From Magicicada septendecula (Eukaryota; Arthropoda; Insecta; Hemiptera; Cicadidae), in NCBI GenBank assembly GCA_034769895.1, contig CM068375.1:259306768-259370767 (forward strand): DNA of 64,000 nt, in the 5' to 3' direction. Made by a program: the position numbers and the translations under genes. The notes under the pieces were generated by a model. That model did no database searches, had not been told where the DNA came from, and worked only from the letters and a program-made list of their open reading frames with translations. Numbering within the stretch: position 1 is the stretch's first letter; each line of letters starts with the position of its first letter. Below are positions 52,017 through 63,900 of this stretch, one piece after another.

Positions 52017-55000
52017 AGCGTGACAGATATAAGCATAATATTGAATGGCAATTGATCATTAGAATAATGAAGTTATAATATTTAAATTTGGAAGAAAGCA
52101 TTAAGTTTAATATAAATAAATTAATTCATAGCAACTGTGGAAAGAAATCATTATTATAAAGAAAATACGAGTTAAAATAAAAGGAGTTACTAGTGATGAG
52201 TCATCCAAGACCAGTCTCATAACCAAAGGTTTTCAAGGTATAACCCAGGAAGGTAAAATAGTAAATAACAAAGCAGTACACAATATGACCAAACCCACAA
52301 CAAGGGAGAATAAATAGAATAGAAACCCTAAAATAAGCCAAGATCAACCAATACAGGTTGTGTATTTCTGTAATAAAGAAGAAGATGGAGAAGATCCCAA
52401 GAAACCTGATGGCAACAAGAAGAAGATGGAGAAGATACCAGTCCCAGAAGGCAGGAGAAAAGAAGACTGAAGAAAGAAGAAGAGGGCAGCATCCTGAAGA
52501 AGATGTCATGCTCTTATAAAAGACACCCAAATCCCTATATCCCCAAAATAAATATCTAAAAATAAAAGTATAACAAAATAAAAACAACATGTATATAAAT
52601 TTAAGAGAGAGGAGTGTATAAAGTAAAAGTTTCCTGTGAACTAAGATGAAACAATAATATAGTACCCATGGAACAAATCTCCATTGAAAAAACGCTAACC
52701 AATTTATTATGTTAATAAGACTATACGACCATTTAGCATTAACATAATATATAAGTGCAAAGTGAACCAGTGATAGTTTTGGGTATTATAAAAAATGAAC
52801 CTTGTGTTTCATTCTTGGCAATCACAAACATTGGATGCAATGAAAGATGCATTTTTCAATGACTTAAAATGTGTACGGTGACAATATGTTGTTCATAAGA
52901 CATGAATCAGTTTAAAATAACATTTTTGTTTTACATGAAAAAAGGAAAACAGATTTCATAGTGCTTTTTGAACGGTTCATACTATTTATTTGTTAATGAC
53001 AGGGTACAATTCCCCAAAGACAAGGTATAAAAGACTGTATAAAAACTGTAGAATCCTACTTATAATAATAGTTAGAAATAAGAATATAAATATAAGGTTT
53101 TAATGTATATAGTACAAGAATGTTTAAAAATGTTTTAGATATAAGGCCATTTGTTTGGGTCTGAAACAACTAACATCAGAACTATAAAAATAGTTACCAC
53201 TTGTAAATAGTAGAGAGTAATTAAGATGTTAGTTAGTACAAAACCTTTGTTGTAAACCATATTTCCATGTTGGAAATGGGAATTTTGTTGCAAAATGTCT
53301 GATTTGAAGACAACCATTTATTTAAAAAAAATGTTCTTTATTCTGTTTAACTATTATTTGTATTGTAACCAATACTAATTGTTTTTGTGTAATTTGAAAA
53401 CATGTTTAATTTATAATACTATTTGTAAAAAGTCAGAGAGGGTATCACACATCATATATTGTTTATAAATTATTTTGTAAGAAAAATTGTTAAAAAATCA
53501 TAGGCCAAAAGAATGGAAACCAAACTTCATCAAAACAGAGAAATTGCTCAATTAAATGCAAATAAACAAAAGGGGTTTAGACAAAATAAACTTGAGATCA
53601 TGCCATATAATTGCACATACCATTTAGAGAGATTTTAATCAATTATATTCAGAATTATAAATAAAAATGAGAATGACTAGACTCAGAAATTTAGACATGG
53701 GAGTCATATATTTCAGAATAATGTTTCAGAATACAACTAATTCAATTAATTACCAGAAAATAAGGGAATAGGAACCTTTTAATACAATATAGGATTATTA
53801 ATATTAAATATAACTGATAAAATGGCTGAATTTACATTATAACAGGAAGTAAATTTTGGAAATGTTTGGAATCTTCAGAGTATACCAAACTGAAAGTGAA
53901 ATTACTATTTTTTGGACAGAAAACACTATAAAATGGCATTATTTAATCTGAAAATAAGCTGAATGAAATGAAAGATTAATTTAAATCAAATCTAGTGAAT
54001 AAAATTGACAAATAACCAAAGTTTAGGCATTCATATAGTGAAAATGTAAAAATGTATACAGGATGTGAAAAAATATTTGAACAATGTTAAGGATAATATT
54101 ATATGGGCTAGGAGTTTAATTGAAACTGGAGGAAACAGTTAGTTAATTATTGGTAGTTGAACGGTTAACATGACATACGTTTAATAACGTGGATAACCTA
54201 ACCTATAATCGTCATACAAGCGAGTGTATAGTGAGTTATTGTGAAATCGCGAGTGACTTGTAAAATACTTCTGAAACTATCATATTATAACAGAAACGAT
54301 CAAGTAACACTCCGTAACACAGAACAATATAAATCTACTCCGAAAAACACCATAAAACACTAGAAAACTGTATAATACATTAAACCAAATTAGTGACGGA
54401 ATCGGAGAAAGTGTTTGAACTAATAATTATACAGATACACTAAATACAACCCAGAATCACTACACCAGTCACTACACAACATATAACAAGAGATTTGCGG
54501 ACACGAGAACAGAAATATTGCGTCAAAATACATTATTTGGAACGCAGCAGGGACGAGTCACATTTTGATCAACTTGACGGCGGCCATTTGCTTTGACAAT
54601 CCCAGTGCCTCTTCTTGGTTCAGCACAGCTGTTTGGTGAAAACAATTATTATATTTACAATTTATTATTCAATGTCTGTGTTTATTAATAACTATTAATT
54701 TGATTGTAACGTTATACTTTTTAAATATTAGCCCGATTTCTCTGACTTTGGTAATAACTGGCTGTTTAAAGAACCCTATATAATTTTTATAACATATACT
54801 TGTAACTTTTTTCGATATCCTGAGAATCGATACTAATCGATAAGAGTCAATATTGCTGTTACTTAATAAAACATTAATACTTTTCAATACTTAATAGTTC
54901 TTTATTTCTTCAATAATACTAATTACCAATAATATAATTCTAATTGATAATCTACAAGGACTTTACCACCCGTAAGTGAAGATAACCTAAAAAATAGAAA

Positions 55001-55481
55001 GGTAAACAAATATCGATTGGTTTACAGACAGTCTTATGAGTGGTGATAGATTATTTAAATTATACTAAAACTTTAATAAAAATTTTCAGAAGAGCATTAC
55101 ACTGTTTAAAACGTCACAGCCCTATATTAATTAATTGATCCTAATTAATTAATTAATAAAATTAAAATTTTTTTTTTATTATTTTTTTTTATAAACATAA
55201 TTTTTTTTTATTTTCTTCAAAACAATAATTTTTGTTTTGAAACTTTCGGTGAAGCTGAGCATATATATTTCTTCATCAACTTTACGCTACTCGACCGGTC
55301 TTGCTACCATTGGGACTCGACCAGCTGGGAAACTTAAGGAAGTGTTTCAGGCCAGTAAGACGTCGAGAGCCACACCAATTAAACATATTACATTGGACTT
55401 GATTACATCGGAGTCACATACTCCACAATAGCTTAATATCATCAACACACATCTATATTTATTTAAAATTATTTTATTACA
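52014..55481 (+). repeat. Candidate 5' LTR of element II (3468 bp)
   Basis: Bounded by the TG at the TA-tract junction and by ...TTATTACA just before the PBS. It is very AT-rich and holds no gene I can support. Contents noted: a purine-rich stretch with repeated aagatggagaagat motifs (52378-52445), a somewhat GC-richer patch near 54580-54630, and poly-T runs at 55165-55215. At 3.5 kb it is unusually long for an LTR, so part of it could be another nested insertion or a filled deletion. Only its last 179 bp have a partner at the 3' end. Confidence 0.45.
55303..55425 (+). repeat. 123-bp direct repeat, copy 1 (element II)
   Basis: Identical, as far as read, to 57041-57163, whereas the roughly 55 bases that follow in each copy differ by several substitutions and indels. 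Both copies have an open frame with the motif TIGTRPAGKL. Confidence 0.9.
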
Positions 55482-55484
55482 AAT

Positions 55485-55503
55485 TGGCGCACAACTTTAG
55501 GGG
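55485..55503 (+). other. Primer binding site of element II
   Basis: TGGCGCACAAC followed by TTTAGGGG, four bases after the LTR end. TGGCGC is the usual start of many Ty3/gypsy PBS sequences. Confidence 0.65.
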
Positions 55504-55594
55504 CTTTAATTAGCGATTGGAAGGCCAATACATTCTGCACAATCACTAGTTGGAGCTAGGCAACAGCTACAAAGCCAGAGAATTTCGAGGGAAA

Positions 55595-56158
55595 ATGCAA
55601 CGACGTGCAATATCTAAGAAACGGGCGGTGGAGGCCGAGAAAGAAATAAAAGCTGACATGGACAACAAGGAGGCGACGCCAGTAGAGGCGGAAGAGGTAT
55701 TACCACCGGTGTTGTCCAAACAAACTGAACAACCGGAGATGCCTACACAAACAGGGGAAGTAAATGTCCAGGAAAGACATGTAGAGAAATCCAAGACAAC
55801 TGAGGAAACAAAAATGGACAGATTAATGGAAATGTTCATGCAGATGAAGGAAGGAGTGGAAAAGAAACTGGACGAAAATAATAAGAAAATGGAATCCACA
55901 AGTAAGGAATTGAAGGAAGACTTGAGTAAGGAAAGGAAAGAAGATAACCAGTCCTTGAAAGAAGAATTAAGTGGGATGAACAAGAACATGGAAGGGTTGA
56001 AGGAAGACAACCAGTCCCTGGGTAAGAAGATTGATGAAACTAATAAGAAACTGGAAGAGGACATTAAGGAAATAAGAGAGGACAGATTAAAAAGGGAAGA
56101 ATTAAGAAAGGAGAAGACCGAAGAAATAGAATATGATAGCAAACCAGAACCAGAATAA
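55595..56158 (+). pseudogene. Gag-like coiled-coil ORF, 5' part (element II)
   Basis: The first ATG in the frame is at 55595; the frame itself is open from about 55550. It encodes 187 residues, strongly charged (K, E, D), with long heptad-like stretches and near-repeats of EDNQSL, typical of the N-terminal region of insect Ty3/gypsy Gag proteins. It ends at TAA 56156-56158, after which the same frame continues, so this is probably one gene split by a nonsense mutation. No capsid motif is evident. Identity as gag rests on composition and on position after the PBS. Confidence 0.6.
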
Positions 56159-57166
56159 GTACCAAATGATAAAACGCAGGAACAAGTAGTGGTATTACCT
56201 GGAATTAGAATTAGCGGAAACAAGGAAGATATTAAACCTAGGAAAAGGAGAATGTATCCAAGAAGTGTAATAAAAACGAAGGAAGAGTTGGAGATGATGA
56301 AACATGGGTTAATTGATGGCAATAATATCCCAATTACCTATGACAAAAACATCATGAATGCTATGAATTATAGAAGGAGAATCGAAGTAATTTCAGAAAT
56401 AATTTACCACAAGACAGTAGTCTACCAATGGGAAAGGACCAGAGGTAAACAGAATACAACATGTGAACCAGATCAATTTCAGCGCAAGACTGGACAGTGG
56501 ATTTCAGAAAGATGGAAATGTGATATCGTACCAAACTGTAATGATGATACAGATGAATCACCAGAATGTATTCCATTAGCGTGCCATCTAGGACAGTTCC
56601 AGGGTACGGTTAGACTAAAATATATTCCTTCAGAGTGGATATATGATGGTAAACCAGCTTATGGTGTTTCAGATAAACAAATAATAAGTGATAACCCAGA
56701 TGAAGATCCTCACATATATTTGTCAGGTAACACAAAACATGGACCAGAGAAGTATTGGTGTATACAATACGATGATAGAGGGAACCAGCCCAGTAATTAC
56801 GACGGCCCTAACAACCCGCCGTGTAATAACCAGTTTATCGGTAATTTTAACGGCGTCAGGAATAACAACCCCTATACAATCAATAGAAACAAGTTTTATC
56901 AACATAATAATAATATTCCATACAGTCAGAGAAATCCATATCCCAACAATAATGATAACAGACCTTACCCAACTAACCGAAATTACTATAATTATAACTT
57001 TAGTAATAACAATAATAACAGTAATAATAACCGAGTGTCGGCTACCATTGGGACTCGACCAGCTGGGAAACTTAAGGAAGTGTTTCAGGCCAGTAAGACG
57101 TCGAGAGCCACACCAATTAAACATATTACATTGGACTTGATTACATCGGAGTCACATACTCCATAA
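56159..57166 (+). pseudogene. 3' part of the element II ORF: two degenerate LDLa modules and an Asn-rich tail
   Basis: Same frame as the upstream ORF, after its TAA. Residue numbers count from GTG 56189, an arbitrary in-frame codon. Residues 92-127 match an LDL-receptor class A repeat: C92, QFQ, WKCD (109-112), C117, DDTDE (119-123), C127, with two of six Cys replaced (R99, W104). Residues 132-173 look like a second LDLa repeat: C132, GQFQ, IPSEW (146-150), DGKP (153-156), SDNPDE (167-172), with Tyr at 145, 152 and 158 where Cys is expected. Residues 205-284 are Asn/Tyr/Pro-rich low complexity. The frame then runs into the 3' LTR stub and stops at 57164-57166. LDLa modules are extracellular ligand-binding, Ca-binding domains; their presence here suggests captured host coding sequence. 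Confidence 0.6.
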
Positions 57167-57214
57167 TATCTTTATCATCAACACAACACACATCTATTTT
57201 ATTATTTTATTACA
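57041..57214 (+). repeat. 3' LTR stub of element II (contains direct-repeat copy 2)
   Basis: 57041-57163 repeats 55303-55425 exactly; the rest (57164-57214) matches 55426-55481 only loosely but ends in the same TTTTATTACA. The abrupt start at 57041 inside a coding frame marks a deletion junction that removed the 5' part of this LTR. Confidence 0.65.
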
Positions 57215-58942
57215 ATATATATATATTGATAGTAAGAATAAGCAAGTCGAGAGTGACTTATGCAGCTCATAATTTGTACAGAGAAACGAGTGAGAGAAAT
57301 TTCACACGGTAATCCCCAAGCATACTCCCAGTACATTGCTGACCCAAATAACATATATTTCCCCCAGCCGGAGTCTGTTTTAAGCGGCGGAGTATGTGAC
57401 GATGTCATTAATTAAAAATAAAATAATTAATAAATAGGTAATGTAAAAGCTGAGAAATTTAAAATTTTAATAAATCGCACATATAAACTAATTTTTATTG
57501 CTATCATAAATCATAATAATATTTAATAAAGAGTTTTAATAATAAAATAAAAGGAATGCAAGTGTACAGATAGGGAAACCCTTGTTAATTAACCCTGCAT
57601 AGACATGCGCTAACCGGAATTAACTTGAATACCGACCCCTAAACAAACTAATAATCCTTGAAAATTAATATTAAATAAATAAATAAACAAGACCACAGTA
57701 GTGTACTATAATGAAGTCTGTAATTAAGAAGATTTTTGGATAATTAAAAAAGTCAAACTTTAACCCCTTAAATAGAGGATAAATGTGGAACTATTTTGTT
57801 GCGACGCGTAAACTCCGCGCGATTAACTGACCCTTCCAAAATAGTAGAGAGTCGAGATGAACCGCTCGCGTAGAAAACACGCGCTTGAACCGTGTCTCAG
57901 AAAAAGACAGAATATTTGTATTTAGAAGACAGTTACAAGAATGTGTAGCAAAAGTATTGCCAAATTAATGTGGTAGTAGTCTAATTGTAAAAAACCGAAA
58001 TGTATAAATAACTGTGTAAGGGATGACATCTCATTTGTTTAATTTTGTAAGACGTCTATGTTGTTTTAAATAATATGGTACGAGCTACCAAAAGTGAGAA
58101 CTTTTATAAACAATAATGTGACGTGCGATTCTGCAACAAACAAGAACATTTACGGCACTTATACTACTGACGATGTTTAACTACAAGACTTCTGAGAACC
58201 TCCACGCTACTTCATTATGAACTAACCACTTCAGGCACTTCAACAGGAAAGTTAACTCCACTTAAGATCAACCGCTGACGAACACCATAAGGATCAAGGA
58301 CCCTGACTACGAGTAAACTGATGGATATGGCAGGTGACACGGAGACTTGTTCTCCGTGATTAATTAAAATTGTAACCAATGAATTATTAAAGACAGTTGA
58401 AATGAAAAAATAGAAAGACTTTAATGATAACCACTTTATAAGATGTAGTATGTTTTAGAATTCAAAATATTTGTAGTACAGAATAATGCTGATGTATATG
58501 TATAGCTTCACTGATACAAATTTTTAGATTGAGTCCATTCTTCAAATGGCCCCCCCCCCCAAATAGTATTATAGAATATAAATAAGCGAGCTTAACTCAT
58601 AAACAAGTTGAAGGTCCCGGATTCATGGATAATGCTAGCACTGATAAATCCATATGTTTTGGCCCCAGTTCTTTACAAAATCTGTTATAAATTGTAATCT
58701 TTTATTCAGAAACCCTCATATGGGAATATTTATGTAGAGCTGTTGTAGTAATGATTTAATAAAGAGATGTCGTTATTTTACACTAAAACAGTGAGTGAAT
58801 AAATCATCAGACCCCCATGTAAAAGTTCCTTTAGTTATAACTACTGCTGGTTTATCTAGTAATTAAAAGTTGATTACGAGTATGACAGCGCATGCAATTG
58901 ATCAGAGGTAAGTATGCACAGGTTCCCGATGTTATAACGTAG

Positions 58943-60574
58943 GTGACACGTTATATTAGTTACGCATCACGCACCCTGACAGATCAAGAAAAGAAATACT
59001 CCGCATACGAATTAGAATGTTTAGCTATCGTTCTCGCTTTTGAGAAGTTCAAACCCTTTTTAGAACATAAGGAGTTTCTGTTAGAAACGGATAATCAAGC
59101 ATTATCTTGGCTACTATATCACCCAAAACAGTTAGGTCGTATCGGAAGATGGGTATTAAGGTTAAATTGTTTCAAATTTAAAGTACAACATATTAGAGGC
59201 ACCCAAAACGTAGTTGCCGATACACTGTCACGTATGTTCCAGCCGACTAGTAAAACATACGAAAACAAGGAGAGTAGAGAAACGCCGATTATCAATACTT
59301 TAATTACCGATTTTCCTCTTGCATTTACGGACTTAGCCCAGTATCAACAACAAGACCCCCGTTTAAGACCAATTATTGAACAACTCGATAAAGGAAATAA
59401 GTCAGAAAAATACATATTGGGTAAGAGAGTATTATGTTATAGAATAGCGAACGGAAAATATTTACGAATAATCCCCCCTGATATTATTAAACCTATGCTG
59501 ATGGAATACTACCACTCTTCCACCATTGGAGCACATATGGGAATAAATAAAACAATACATCGAATTCGTAAAGAATATCACTGGGAAAATATGAACAGTG
59601 AGATAGCTAATTTCGTGAAAAGTGTAAGTTGTGTGCGCTCAACAAACCAGCGAGAAACAGCCAAATAAGTCAATTAATCTCAGAAATTCCTGCTACCCCG
59701 TTCTCCAAAATTTATTTAGACTTTTCTGGACCCTACCCACGTTCTAAATCAGGAAATACAATGCTACTAATTTGCGTAGATTCTTTCAGCAAATTTGTCT
59801 GGATGTATCCCATGCGGCGAACGTTAGCTTCGACCACAGTAAGTATATTACAGAATAGATTATTTAAAGAGTTCGGTACCCCCGTACATCTAGTGTCGGA
59901 TAACGGACCCCAATTTAAGTCAAAGGAATTCAGGAACATGTGTTTCAAATTAGGAATAGACTACATTACCACTACAGAGTATCGTCCGCAAAAGTATATA
60001 GCTGAAAGGTATTTGCAAAACATACAATCTGCTTTAATAGCCTACCATGCAAACGACCACACGTCTTGGGACCAGAACCTATCCTGGATACAATTCGCAT
60101 TTAATTCAGCCTATCATGAAGGACATTAGTCTACCCCATTCGAATTATTGTTTAAATACAAACCTAACCACCCATTATCCACTAAGTGGAAAATACATGA
60201 GTTGCTACCCCTTGAAATTAGGTATAATTAGGGATAAAAATACAAAGAAAATCTGGAATGAAGCTCGCGCTAATTTACGAGCAAACTTAGCGAAATCACG
60301 GAAATATCACGAGCGAAATAATAATAACAATGAAGTAAAGTACCAAATTGGTGACTTAGTAATGTATAAAACACACCCTACGAGTAGTGTAATCGATAAG
60401 ACAACCTCCAAGCTATCATACCGATGGTGCGGTCCTTATCAAATTCACAAACACTTAACTCCAGTAACTGTAGCCCTGTACGAACCCTCTACTCAAAAAT
60501 ATGTACGAAGAACACATATTTCGCAGATAAAGCGTTATCACAAAGAAGGAAATAGTAGAGTGCAAGCAAAATAA
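58943..60574 (+). pseudogene. Ty3/gypsy pol remnant, unit 13
   Basis: Type-B zinc-finger deletion, but the TAA after the core that units 5-12 share is absent (aaatacaaacc, as in type A), and the RNase H start reads YASRTL as in type A. Private: LLYHPK near 59117 and SSVIDK near 60390. Confidence 0.87.
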
Positions 60575-60824
60575 ATGTAGTAAAAAGGTATATGTTTTGT
60601 ACTCAACTGCTAAAGAGTACTTGAGTAACAATTGGCTACCTAATCGTATAAATAGGTACGAGGCCTGATCAACCTTGAATCCTATTCATCAAAAGTAGAG
60701 CAAAGTGAGAAGTCAGCTGACATCGAATATAAATAATAATTAAGTAATAAATTACTTAAAGAGTAAGTCTATAACAAGAGTAACTCACAAACTAAAGAAA
60801 AATCCGGTAGTAGTCGTAAGTAGT

Positions 60825-60906
60825 AGATTTAAGAAGAATTTAGTATGTTTACGATATATTTTATAATGTGTGAATTTTATGTAGTATAAGAATTAGTCTG
60901 TAAGGT

Positions 60907-60951
<45 letters not shown>

Positions 60952-63900
60952 ATAGTAAGAATAAGCAAGTCGAGAGTGACTTATGCAGCTCATAATTTGT
61001 ACAGAGAAACGAGTGAGAGAAATTTCACACGGTAATCCCCAAGCATACTCCCAGTACATTGCTGACCCAAATAACATATATTTCCCCCAGCCGGAGTCTG
61101 TTTTAAGCGGCGGAGTATGTGACGATGTCATTAATTAAAAATAAAATAATTAATAAATAGGTAATGTAAAAGCTGAGAAATTTAAAATTTTAATAAATCG
61201 CACATTTAAACTAATTTTTATTGCTATCATAAATCATAATAATATTTAATAAAGAGTTTTAATAATAAAATAAAAGGAATGCAAGTGTACAGATAGGGAA
61301 ACCCTTGTTAATTAACCCTGCATAGACATGCGCTAACCGGAATTAACTTGAATACCGACCCCTAAACAAACTAATAATCCTTGAAAATTAATATTAAATA
61401 AATAAATAAACAAGACCACAGTAGTGTACTATAATGAAGTCTGTAATTAAGAAGATTTTTGGATAATTAAAAAAGTCAAACTTTAACCCCTTAAATAGAG
61501 GATAAATGTGGAACTATTTTGTTGCGACGCGTAAACTCCGCGCGATTAACTGACCCTTCCAAAATAGTAGAGAGTCGAGATGAACCGCTCGCGTAGAAAA
61601 CACGCGCTTGAACCGTGTCTCAGAAAAAGACAGAATATTTGTATTTAGAAGACAGTTACAAGAATGTGTAGCAAAAGTATTGCCAAATTAATGTGGTAGT
61701 AGTCTAATTGTAAAAAACCGAAATGTATAAATAACTGTGTAAGGGATGACATCTCATTTGTTTAATTTTGTAAGACGTCTATGTTGTTTTAAATAATATG
61801 GTACGAGCTACCAAAAGTGAGAACTTTTATAAACAATAATGTGACGTGCGATTCTGCAACAAACAAGAACATTTACGGCACTTATACTACTGACGATGTT
61901 TAACTACAAGACTTCTGAGAACCTCCACGCTACTTCATTATGAACTAACCACTTCAGGCACTTCAACAGGAAAGTTAACTCCACTTAAGATCAACCGCTG
62001 ACGAACACCATAAGGATCAAGGACCCTGACTACGAGTAAACTGATGGATATGGCAGGTGACACGGAGACTTGTTCTCCGTGATTAATTAAAATTGTAACC
62101 AATGAATTATTAAAGACAGTTGAAATGAAAAAATAGAAAGACTTTAATGATAACCACTTTATAAGATGTAGTATGTTTTAGAATTCAAAATATTTGTAGT
62201 ACAGAATAATGCTGATGTATATGTATAGCTTCTCTGATACAAATTTTTAGATTGAGTCCATTCTTCAAATGGCCCCCCCAAATAGTATTATAGAATATAA
62301 ATAAGCGAGCTTAACTCATAAACAAGTTGAAGGTCCCGGATTCATGGATAATGCTAGCACTGATAAGTCCATATGTTTTGGCCCCAGTTCTTTACAAAAT
62401 CTGTTATAAATTGTAATCTTTTATTCAGAAACCCTTATATGGGAATATTTATGTAGAGCTGTTGTAGTAATGATTTAATAAAGAGATGTCGTTATTTTAC
62501 ACTAAAACAGTGAGTGAATAAATCATCAGACCCCCATGTAAAAGTTCCTTTAGTTATAACTACTGCTGGTTTATCTAGTAATTAAAAGTTGATTACGAGT
62601 ATGGCAGCCCATGCAATTGATCAGAGGTAAGTATGCACAGGTTCCCGATGTTATAACGTAGGTGACACGTTATATTAGTTACGCATCACTCACCCTGACA
62701 GATCAAGAAAAGAAATACTCCGCATACGAATTAGAATGTTTAGCTATCGTTCTCGCTTTTGAGAAGTTCAAACCCTTTTTAGAACATAAGGAGTTTCTGT
62801 TAGAAACGGATAATCAAGCATTATCTTGGCTACTAAATCACCCAAAACAGTTAGGTCGTATCGGAAGATGGGTATTAAGGTTAAATTGTTTCAAATTTAA
62901 AGTACAACATATTAGAGGCACCCAAAACGTAGTTGCCGATACACTGTCACGTATGTTCCAGCCGACTAGTAAAACATATGAAAACAAGGAGAGTAGAGAA
63001 ACGCCGATTATCAATACTTTAATTACCGATTTTCCTCTTGCATTTACGGACTTAGCCCAGTATCAACAACAAGACCCCCGTTTAAGACCAATTATTGAAC
63101 AACTCGATAAAGGAAATAAGTCAGAAAAATACATATTGGGTAAGAGAGTATTATGTTATAGAATAGCGAACGGAAAATATTTATGAATAATCCCCCCTGA
63201 TATTATTAAACCTATGCTGATGGAATACTACCACTCTTCCACCATTGGAGCACATATGGGAATAAATAAAACAATACATCGAATTCGTAAAGAATATCAC
63301 TGGGAAAATATGAACAGTGAGATAGCTAATTTCGTGAAAAGTGTAAGTTGTGTGCGCTCAACAAACCAGCGAGAAACAGCCAAATAAGTCAATTAATCTC
63401 AGAAATTCCTGCTACCCCGTTCTCCAAAATTTATTTAGACTTTTCTGGACCCTACCCACGTTCTAAATCAGGAAATACAATGCTACTAATTTGCGTAGAT
63501 TCTTTCAGCAAATTTGTCTGGATGTATCCCATGCGGCGAACGTTAGCTTCGACCACAGTAAGTATATTACAGAATAGATTATTTAAAGAGTTCGGTACCC
63601 CCGTACATCTAGTGTCGGATAACGGACCCCAATTTAAGTCAAAGGAATTCAGGAACATGTGTTTCAAATTAGGAATAGACTACATTACCACTACAGAGTA
63701 TCGTCCGCAAAAGTATATAGCTGAAAGGTATTTGCAAAACATACAATCTGCTTTAATAGCCTACCATGCAAACGACCACACGTCTTGGGACCAGAACCTA
63801 TCCTGGATACAATTCGCATTTAATTCAGCCTATCATGAAGGACATTAGTCTACCCCATTCGAATTATTGTTTAAATACAAACCTAACCACCCATTATCCA

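Larger units (their letters stand above)
52014..57214 (+). mobile_element. Nested element II: degenerate LTR element with gag-like ORF and LDLa modules
   Basis: A 5201-bp insertion in the (TA)n tract of unit 13, in the same orientation as the array. It starts TGTAGCGTGAC and ends TTTTATTACA, so its ends are TG...CA with TA repeats on both sides. A TTGGCGC-type PBS at 55484 shows that a 5' LTR ends at 55481. The matching sequence at the right edge (57041-57214) is then what remains of a 3' LTR. Between them lies a gag-like frame only; all of pol, the polypurine tract and most of the 3' LTR are missing. The element is defective. Confidence 0.7.
51899..60824 (+). repeat. Array unit 13 (A/B mosaic), split by nested element II
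   Basis: The unit is in two parts, 51899-52013 and 57215-60824, separated by the element at 52014-57214. The (TA)n tract is 51985-52013 on the left and 57215-57226 on the right. LTR-like block 57395-58544, pol remnant 58943-60574. The segment just right of the insertion matches type A (gacttatgcag, ggagtctg), whereas the pol part carries the type-B deletion. The C run at the PBS-like site (58551-58560) is longer than in every other unit. Confidence 0.92.

Noticed and set aside
52201-52590. 129-codon minus-strand frame with a hydrophobic, membrane-like composition
   Set aside because: It is the complement of a purine-rich GAAGAT-repeat stretch, which yields Phe/Leu/Ser-rich translations automatically.
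55237-55431. 64-codon + frame covering direct-repeat copy 1
   Set aside because: Too short and placed in an LTR; the open frame reflects the repeat that forms the 3' end of the other ORF.
55567-56322. 251-codon minus-strand frame opposite the element II gag-like ORF
   Set aside because: Its Ser/Leu/Phe-rich composition is the antisense of a Lys/Glu-rich coiled coil; the + strand frame follows a PBS and is the better call.
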